NCBI GenBank assembly: GCA_030638185.1
Contig: DAOWFD010000048.1
Span: forward strand, 1 to 12,513
Direction: 5' to 3'
DNA from: Candidatus Aegiribacteria sp.
GTDB taxonomy: Bacteria > Fermentibacterota > Fermentibacteria > Fermentibacterales > JCC-6
DNA: 12,513 bases
Below are positions 1-4,416 of this stretch, one piece after another. The first letter of the stretch is position 1; every line of letters begins with the position of its first letter. Under the pieces are notes generated by a model, which worked only from the letters and a program-made list of their open reading frames with translations, had not been told where the DNA came from and did no database searches. A program made the translations under genes and the position numbers.

Positions 1-390
1 AGCGGAGGCTTTCGTCTCACCGCTGGAATGGTCGTAAATGGCAACAAGGCGGAGCATTCGGCTACCCCGGGTGACACAGTCGAAGTTAACCACACCGACT
101 ACGCAGTGGAATCGCTGACTTGGACCCTCTCTACCAACTCGTTCTCACCCTACATTGGGATCGGGACCGGCAACGCGGTGGACCGGGCCAGCCACTGGCA
201 TTTCGCATGGGATCTGGGCGTCCTGTTTCACGGCAAGCCAAGGATGGACATTGAGGGCACGGCGCTCAATCCGTCGTTGCAGTCCAATCTGGATGAGGAT
301 ATTGAAGAGGAAGAAGCAAGCATAGAGCAAGATATGAAGGACTTCTTTGTATGGCCGGTTCTTACTTTCGGCTTGTCTTACACTTTCTGA
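1..390 (+). CDS. Outer-membrane beta-barrel protein, 3' part
   Basis: The frame is open from the first base, so the 5' end lies outside the window; 129 residues remain. The visible part alternates polar and hydrophobic residues as in barrel strands. It has a segment around residues 50-75 reading SPYIGIGTGNAV followed by WHFAWDLGVLFHGKP, then an acidic, probably helical stretch (NLDEDIEEEEASIEQDMKDF), and ends in a last strand LTFGLSYTF with the terminal Phe typical of Bam-inserted outer-membrane proteins. This layout (PYxGxGxGN, FxxDLGVLFxGxP, acidic helix, terminal aromatic strand) is one I know from small outer-membrane proteins of proteobacteria of unknown function. The likely location is the outer membrane and the role is unknown. 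The stop TGA is at 388-390, and the sequence directly behind it in the same frame is an unrelated gene remnant. Confidence 0.75.
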   Translation, partial: SGGFRLTAGMVVNGNKAEHSATPGDTVEVNHTDYAVESLTWTLSTNSFSPYIGIGTGNAVDRASHWHFAWDLGVLFHGKPRMDIEGTALNPSLQSNLDEDIEEEEASIEQDMKDFFVWPVLTFGLSYTF

Positions 391-806
391 TCGGAAAATG
401 GAGGAGAGGCCAGCTACTCGATTTCCGATGTCGAGGAAGGCTCATAATACTTCGGCGCCTTTATCGATCTGAACGGTAATGCCGGGGATCTGATACCTCT
501 GGCTCCCCAGTCCGTATCGGGGGGTGAAATCGTACTGCCTGAGCTCAACCTGACAGCGCGCCTGAACCCTTTCAGATTCGCTACTACTGTCGAATATCAT
601 GCTACATCAGGCGTTTCTGAGGGAAGTCTGCGTATCTACGATCTTACGGCAGACTCGTCAGTAAATTCACGGAGCCTGGGGAATCAGGTGACTTCACCTG
701 GATGGGTATAGACGACAACGGCAAATTGATACCTCCGGGAGTCTACCTTATGATCTTCGCAGCACCGGGGATAACCATGTCTGGATTGATCGTAAAACTT
801 GACTGA
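391..806 (+). pseudogene. Remnant of a secreted protein with C-terminal FlgD-like Ig domain
   Basis: This stretch has no start codon, but a degraded reading can be followed. Frame 1 gives SENGGEASYSISDVEEGS, then a TAA at 445-447, then YFGAFIDLNGNAGDLIPLAP and so on to LRIYDLT near 648. The reading then moves to frame 3: RLVSKFTEPGESGDFTWMG, IDDNGKLIPPGVYLMIF, ending in TGA at 804-806. The joined sequence (DLT-GRLV...W.G.DDNGK.IPPGVY) is the standard shape of a FlgD-like Ig domain found at the C-terminus of secreted proteins in FCB-type bacteria. The upstream EEGSYYFGAFIDLNGN pattern resembles a carboxypeptidase-regulatory-like fold. Two lesions are visible: a probable Tyr to stop change at 445, and one base missing in the ACGGC at 646-650, where ACGGGC would restore T-G-R. 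About 137 codons are left and the 5' part is absent. The family match is by recognition only. Confidence 0.7.
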
Positions 807-859
807 CGGAAAAAGTCATCAATGACAGATAGCCTTGTTCCTGATTCCCGATGGCTATA

Positions 860-868
860 TGGTACAAT
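860..868 (+). promoter_or_regulatory. Extended -10 promoter for the padR-like gene
   Basis: TGGTACAAT at 860-868 fits an extended -10 element (TGn followed by TACAAT, 5 of 6 matches to TATAAT). No -35 at normal spacing is convincing; TTGTTC at 835-840 is 22 nt away. Transcription would begin near 875, which places the TTG at 871 at or before the RNA start and favours the later start at 901. A short inverted repeat, GTCA-TCAA-TGAC, lies upstream at 815-826 and could be a regulator site, but this is weak. Confidence 0.4.
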
Positions 869-890
869 AATTGAAAGAATACAATCATTT

Positions 891-903
891 GGAGGTTGCC
901 CTG
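891..903 (+). promoter_or_regulatory. Ribosome binding site deciding the padR-like start
   Basis: GGAGG at 891-895 lies 5 nt before an in-frame CTG at 901. No Shine-Dalgarno sequence precedes the alternative in-frame TTG at 871, which instead directly follows the -10-like element. CTG is a rare start codon, so the choice rests on spacing alone. Confidence 0.45.
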
Positions 904-1479
904 ACTGGTAATAACGATCATCTCTTTTCCCAATCTACCTACGGAATACTGGCCATACTCAGCGAGGGATCGAAAACGGGATATGACATAAAGAAATTTC
1001 TCTCATCCAAGGAAGTGTTCTATTGGAGTGAATCATACGGTAACATTTACCCGATCCTCAGGAGTTTAAAGGATCGTGGCTTCGTCCGCCAGATCGACGC
1101 AGATATCAAGAGAAAGCGTCGGATTTTTTATGAGATCACTGATGAAGGATGTAAGGAGTTGCTAAACTGGATATTGACTCCTCCCGACCTGACCAGGTTC
1201 AGGGTCGAACTTCTGATGAAGCTTAGATTCGGTGAGATAGCGGGTATCGATGTCATGAAATCCCACATCGAGCATTACAGGAAGTTGAGCATCCCGGAAA
1301 TAGATGAATGCAATGAGTTGATAGACTCACTCAATAAACAAGATATGAGCATCAAGAACACGGTCAGATCAATAACCGCTCTCTACTTTCTCCATTTTAA
1401 GCAGGCCATAAACAATTGGTGTGCCGAATCGATAGAGACCCTCGACCGATGGCTGAAGAAGCATCCGTCGACCGAGTGA
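901..1479 (+). CDS. PadR-family transcriptional regulator (AphA-like C-terminal domain)
   Basis: A 192-residue cytoplasmic DNA-binding protein if started at CTG 901, or 202 if at TTG 871. The N-terminal winged helix-turn-helix is clear: STYGILAILSEGSKTGYDIKKF, then YWSESYGNIYPILRSLKDRGFV, then the wing with RKRRIFYEITDEG (residues about 11-90). The following LLNWILTPPDLTRFRVELLMKLRFG begins an alpha-helical dimerisation domain of the Vir_act_alpha_C type, reaching to about residue 180. The length is normal for the group. PadR regulators usually repress a neighbouring transporter or stress gene and often themselves. Here no such target stands next to the gene: upstream is a gene remnant and downstream is a convergent gene, so its regulon cannot be read from context. 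The family call is firm; the effector is unknown. Confidence 0.9.
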   Translation: MTGNNDHLFSQSTYGILAILSEGSKTGYDIKKFLSSKEVFYWSESYGNIYPILRSLKDRGFVRQIDADIKRKRRIFYEITDEGCKELLNWILTPPDLTRFRVELLMKLRFGEIAGIDVMKSHIEHYRKLSIPEIDECNELIDSLNKQDMSIKNTVRSITALYFLHFKQAINNWCAESIETLDRWLKKHPSTE

Positions 1480-1596
1480 GTACAACCAGTAGAAAACTGT
1501 ATTTCCCGCCACATCTGAATCAGCCCCCGATATAGTTCTTCTGTTCCCTTTTTCTCAGTTTCTTCACCTGAAGTCAAGGATACCGTCAGAAATATT

Positions 1597-1618
1597 TTAG
1601 TCAACGTTATTACTAACG
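1597..1618. promoter_or_regulatory. Operator-like inverted repeat between convergent genes
   Basis: Two nested inverted repeats share one short AT-rich stretch: TTAGT (1597-1601) with ACTAA (1612-1616), and CGTTA (1605-1609) with TAACG (1614-1618). This resembles the dyads bound by TetR- or MarR-type repressors. It lies in the 179-nt gap between the ends of two convergent genes (1480-1658), where an operator is not expected. No gene and no convincing terminator was seen in the rest of the gap. Confidence 0.3.
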
Positions 1619-1658
1619 AATTTACGCCGGTAACCCTGCAACAGAACGTATCTCTGCT

Positions 1659-2421
1659 CTAGTTTAATTTTAGGTTCTGACAATACTTTTTGCGATTCCA
1701 TACAAATTTGATAGAGAGGGCATTTTTGTTACATGCATCCACGTATTTCCCACACAATAAGCACTCTGAATTGGTAACCAATCCATTTCCTGACTTAACG
1801 TATTCAGTAATGGGAATGTTTACCAGGCATACAGTTTCGCATTTCAGACACAAATTGCATTGATTGACATCAATCACAGGCAATAACCTGGAATAAGTGG
1901 AACCTATGGCGGACAAAGAACCCATGAAGCATAAATTTTCACATACCCAGCGTTTCTCCAGCAGGATACCTGCCAGTAGTGCACCTAACGTAGCATACAT
2001 CCAGATATGCTGATAATGAGCATTAAATTCTGTTCCAAAGAAATTGGGTATGAATTGTATGCTTTCAACCTCTCCATTCTTCAGTCGAATAGCAAACATT
2101 GTAAGGGAAGATGCGAGGAAACCAATGGGCATGATGAACCGAAGCCAGATAAAGGGTTTCCGCTTTTTTTGTTTGAACAATGAATAACCAAATGGGAGAT
2201 CCTGTGTTGTGCCTATGAAGCAAAACCAACCGCATCCAATTCGACCGAATAGAGGGGAAATCAGAAGAAAAAATACCCAGATCATTACAACAGAACTGAT
2301 CACTCCCCAGTAGATAGAATACCAGATAAATGCAAAATTGAAAATTCTGAAGAATGCGGGAGTAAGCAACAGGAACAGGATCCTGCTGATGGTGTTCCAG
2401 AATGAGAGTTTTTTTTATCAT
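1659..2421 (-). CDS. Membrane polyferredoxin (NapH/NosR-like 4Fe-4S protein), apparent frameshift near the 5' end
   Basis: The uninterrupted frame starts at a TTG (2369) and gives 236 residues, but it has no Shine-Dalgarno sequence and no proper N-terminus. Removing one A from the A8 tract (T8 on + at 2409-2416) joins it to the ATG at 2421 and gives MIKKLSFWNTISRILFLLLT, a normal cytoplasmic start plus first membrane helix, about 253 residues in all. Numbering from the TTG: membrane segments lie about 10-40, 74-94 and 121-138. Cysteine pairs CGWFC (46-50) and CENLC (143-147) sit after membrane helices as in NapH-type proteins. A complete CxxCxxCxxxC motif occupies 171-181. The second motif (203-213) reads C-LL-C-GK-Y-VDA-C, so its third cysteine is Tyr. 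Such proteins pass electrons between the quinone pool and a partner; no partner gene is present here. The gene looks AT-richer than the operon to its right. It is either a decaying gene or intact with an assembly indel. In-frame upstream starts with the repaired frame also exist at 2451 and 2472. Confidence 0.75.
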
Positions 2422-2540
2422 TAACCAACAGGAAGATCGATTTTCAGGCATGCCGTGATTTGCTCCCAACATAACATTTCTCTTCCCCTTCACCTTAAAT
2501 CCACAATTATCGGTAATAATATGTCTGAAAAAGGTCAGAA

Positions 2541-2563
2541 AGGTTAGCCCGACCTTACATCTC
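2541..2563 (-). repeat. 23-bp repeat, copy 1 (REP-like)
   Basis: Identical over 23 bases to 3945-3967, in the same orientation; on + it begins AGGTTAGCCCGACC and ends TTACATCTC. It has a small dyad (AAGGT, 7-nt loop, ACCTT at 2540-2556). On the - strand it closes a short open frame ending in GDVRSG-stop. The flanking sequences of the two copies show no clear similarity. Confidence 0.75.
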
Positions 2564-2626
2564 CGGACTGCCCTGATAATATGTACACCTTTGCTTTCAG
2601 TTGATAACCTCTGTCAGATAAAAATC

Positions 2627-2655
2627 AGTATACGATTGAAAGCATCGGGAGTAAA
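2627..2655 (-). promoter_or_regulatory. Sigma70-type promoter reading toward the polyferredoxin gene
   Basis: On the - strand, TTTACT (2655-2650) and TATACT (2632-2627) are separated by exactly 17 nt, matching 4 of 6 and 5 of 6 consensus bases. Transcription would start near 2620 and run through repeat copy 1 into the polyferredoxin gene, giving a leader of roughly 150-200 nt. Apart from this promoter, the repeat and the terminator at 2695-2720, the gap from 2494 to 2741 shows no gene that I can support. Confidence 0.5.
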
Positions 2656-2694
2656 GGATGCTTTGATTCCGGAACACATAATTCAAGATAAGAT

Positions 2695-2720
2695 AAGGCC
2701 GGACGTGTCGGCCCGGCCTT
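2695..2720 (-). terminator. Rho-independent terminator of the secreted-protein gene
   Basis: Perfect 8-bp arms AAGGCCGG (2695-2702) and CCGGCCTT (2713-2720) enclose a 10-nt loop. On the - strand the stem is followed by a T-rich run (ATCTTATCTT). It begins about 21 nt after the TGA of the gene at 2742-3581, where a terminator for that gene is expected. Confidence 0.75.
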
Positions 2721-2741
2721 GCTTAAATATTGCTCGGTTCT

Positions 2742-3581
2742 TCAGAAGCTGGTCTTGATACTACCCCAGGTTGAATGTTCAAGAGCAGTTTCAGAAGCAT
2801 CAAGTTCAGATATGGTGTAATTACCACCCAGAATGTAGGACCAGAAAAACGTTCCCCTGGTATCCGAGTAACAGAGTCCCAGTGATTGACTTGCTCCTCC
2901 CGGAAGTGCTCCCATGCCAAGGTAGTTCATAGATGAACCATCTAATTCATAGAACCAGATGTTATGTGTAGAGTAAGTTGTTACAGCAATACCGATGTTG
3001 CCTGTTCCTGGATCGAAAACGGCAAGTCCGCTCGGCTGTGATGGTATTTCCGAAAGAACCCAGTGTCCATAATATGTACCGGAATCATCAAAAGCGCATA
3101 CTCCGTAGGTTCCACCTATATCGTAGGACTCCCAGATGTGTGTTCCGTCAAAGTCCATTCCCCGGCCATCATCACCGGTAGGATTGGAATAGGTGCTCCA
3201 GCTCGAGCCGTTGTAATAGTATACAACCATATCACCAAAGTCGTTCACATTTGCGTATGTACCACTGTTGGCCATACCGTATGGTAATGAATTAGCCGGA
3301 TCCAGGCTCCACTCGTTTTCATAGCTTCCATCATCAGCTTTGCATTGGTATAGCTTGTATTCCGTTCCACTGATGAAGAAAATGCTGTTGGGTTCAATAA
3401 AGTCAAGCCCCCTGATGTTGGTCGTGAATGGTGGCACGAAACTGTTTAGAACGGTGATGACCCAATCATCAGTTTCGGCAGATCCGGAATGCTGCCTGAT
3501 GACGCATGATGTAGCGCCATTCATCCCCGATGATGAGATTGAGACGGTCAGTACGATTAAGCCAAAGAGTAAATATTTCAT
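2742..3581 (-). CDS. Secreted protein of unknown function, propeller-like repeats
   Basis: 279 residues from the ATG at 3581. This start is chosen because AGGAG (3593-3589) lies 7 nt before it and a classic signal peptide follows (MKYLLFGLIVLTVSISSSG, with cleavage likely near residue 20-24). The mature part is rich in Gly, Ser, Tyr and Asp and shows loosely repeated units: RGLDFIEPNSIFFI, RGMDFDGTHIWESY, SGLAVFDPGTGNIGIAV and LGLCYSDTRGTFFWSY, each a hydrophobic strand, a turn and an aromatic strand. This is the look of a beta-propeller or similar all-beta surface protein. There is no C-terminal FlgD-Ig or type IX sorting domain, and I recognise no catalytic motif. The gene appears to stand alone: its own leader upstream and a strong hairpin terminator downstream. 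It is the one well-kept gene between the two 23-bp repeats. The function is unknown. Confidence 0.8.
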   Translation of the reverse strand: MKYLLFGLIVLTVSISSSGMNGATSCVIRQHSGSAETDDWVITVLNSFVPPFTTNIRGLDFIEPNSIFFISGTEYKLYQCKADDGSYENEWSLDPANSLPYGMANSGTYANVNDFGDMVVYYYNGSSWSTYSNPTGDDGRGMDFDGTHIWESYDIGGTYGVCAFDDSGTYYGHWVLSEIPSQPSGLAVFDPGTGNIGIAVTTYSTHNIWFYELDGSSMNYLGMGALPGGASQSLGLCYSDTRGTFFWSYILGGNYTISELDASETALEHSTWGSIKTSF

Positions 3582-3626
3582 AAAAGCACTCCTTTCAAAT
3601 ATAAAAATCATCAGAGAAGTACCGGA

Positions 3627-3632
3627 TGTCAA
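3627..3632 (-). promoter_or_regulatory. Possible -35 element of the secreted-protein gene
   Basis: A perfect TTGACA on the - strand (3632-3627) lies 45 nt before the ATG at 3581. The -10 is weak: at 17-nt spacing the sequence is GATTTT, and the better TATATT lies 23 nt away. Transcription from around here would give a short leader carrying the AGGAG at 3593-3589. Confidence 0.35.
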
Positions 3633-3677
3633 ATTAAACCATCCTGCGGTTTACACATATTATCCGATACGGAAGAT

Positions 3678-3943
3678 TTAATTATTCATGACGGCGAAGG
3701 CATCTTTAGCTCTATCTTCATCAGAGCCAGGAGTTTCCGTAATCCCGGAATTTCTTTGAACTCATCCATTGAAGCCAGGAACTGAGGAGGCTCCAGCCCG
3801 ATGAGTCCTTCTCCAATTCTTGCGTGACGGTCCAGACTGCTGCCGAGTTCTTTCTTAGAATCGTTGATGTGGAACACCTTTATTCTCTCAAGGCCTACAA
3901 CTTCATCAAATTCCTGTATGGTCCTCAAGAAGCAATAAAGCAA
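3678..3943 (-). pseudogene. nfo: 3' fragment of endonuclease IV gene, frameshifted
   Basis: The fragment encodes the last third of the AP endonuclease Nfo: FDEVVGLERIKVFHINDSKK, then LDRHARIGEGLIGLE, then EFKEIPG. After EIPG the frame is lost, and the open frame ends early at 3686. Moving by one base near 3742-3746 recovers ITETPGSDEDRAKDAFAVMN and a TAA at 3678-3680, which is the expected C-terminus, so one base appears to be missing in GGATTACGG (- strand). From family knowledge, the metal ligands of VFHxND (His) and DRH (Asp, His) are present and the Glu of ETP is out of frame, while the N-terminal ligands are absent because the gene starts abruptly next to the 23-bp repeat at 3945. A complete Nfo has about 280 residues; about 88 remain. 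It cannot encode a working enzyme. Confidence 0.85.
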
Positions 3944-3944
3944 T

Positions 3945-3967
3945 AGGTTAGCCCGACCTTACATCTC
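3945..3967 (-). repeat. 23-bp repeat, copy 2 (REP-like)
   Basis: Same 23 bases as 2541-2563, 1,404 bp away and in the same orientation. The dyad here is shorter (AGGT with ACCT). It overlaps the last codons and the stop of the DUF2085 gene and touches the broken edge of the nfo fragment, so it marks a rearrangement junction or the site of a past insertion or deletion. Confidence 0.75.
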
Positions 3968-4388
3968 GCATTCTTCCCATAATTATAACGGAAATGCCGA
4001 AACCTGCAGCAAGGCCGGTGACCGATCTTACGAAGTTGCTGCTCTCGTACAATGAATGGTACTGCAGCAGTCCGTCGGTGATAAGTGGCAGCAATAGGAG
4101 AAACCCGACCCAGAACAGGATTCGAAACATCGGCCTGTACATTATCAGGATTCCTGTTGCGAGACCAAGCCAGAAGATGGTGCATCTTGCACATAAACCC
4201 GATATTCCCCAGGGCAGATCTATACATCTTGAAGGCATTCTATGACAGGATGCGGAGAGTACTGGATCAATGAAGTTCTCGCTGCTGCCCATGACAGGCC
4301 GGGCAACTGAAAACAGAAACATCAGGCCGGCAGGAACCCCCAGGAGAATGGCAAGCACCAGCCTGCCACGACGAAAGCTGCTTTTCAT
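3948..4388 (-). CDS. DUF2085 predicted membrane protein
   Basis: 146 residues from the ATG at 4388, with AGGGA 4 nt upstream. About four membrane helices: residues 8-28, the segment around GLCARCTIFWLGLATGILIMY, FRILFWVGFLLLLPLITDGL, and FVRSVTGLAAGFGISVIIMG. The DUF2085 signature is visible as CHRMPSRC, then a short loop, then LCARCTIFWLG, plus the later LxxDGLxQ and ESxNxxRxxTG patterns. The paired cysteines suggest metal binding or redox chemistry at the membrane, but the family's function is not known. The gene follows the 5'-nucleotidase gene by 28 nt and is probably the last cistron of the operon. Oddly, its final residues (DVRSG) and the TAA come from the 23-bp repeat, so the original C-terminus may have been replaced; the domain itself looks complete. 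Confidence 0.85.
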   Translation of the reverse strand: MKSSFRRGRLVLAILLGVPAGLMFLFSVARPVMGSSENFIDPVLSASCHRMPSRCIDLPWGISGLCARCTIFWLGLATGILIMYRPMFRILFWVGFLLLLPLITDGLLQYHSLYESSNFVRSVTGLAAGFGISVIIMGRMRDVRSG

Positions 4389-4416
4389 ACTATCCCTAAA
4401 CAGGCTCAGAAATATC

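Noticed and set aside
388..390. Stop-codon readthrough or selenocysteine at TGA joining the barrel and the remnant
   Set aside because: The barrel ends with a canonical terminal Phe strand right before TGA, no SECIS-like hairpin is evident, and the downstream frame soon meets another stop at 445.
1480..1658. Possible small gene between the PadR-like and polyferredoxin genes
   Set aside because: A 73-codon antisense frame overlaps the padR-like 3' end and has no ribosome site or recognisable content.
2065..2493. - strand open frame of 142 codons overlapping the polyferredoxin gene
   Set aside because: Only its first codons make sense, as the N-terminus of the polyferredoxin before the A8 slip. 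The rest is an out-of-frame reading of the cysteine-rich protein.
2564..2740. tRNA or riboswitch in the gap before the secreted-protein terminator
   Set aside because: No cloverleaf, T-arm motif or conserved riboswitch core was recognised; the gap is explained by a promoter, the repeat and the terminator.
3340..3681. + strand open frame of 113 codons
   Set aside because: Antisense to the signal peptide and N-terminal part of the secreted-protein gene; no support of its own.
2541..3967. CRISPR array
   Set aside because: Only two copies of the 23-bp repeat, 1.4 kb apart, without regular spacers or cas genes.
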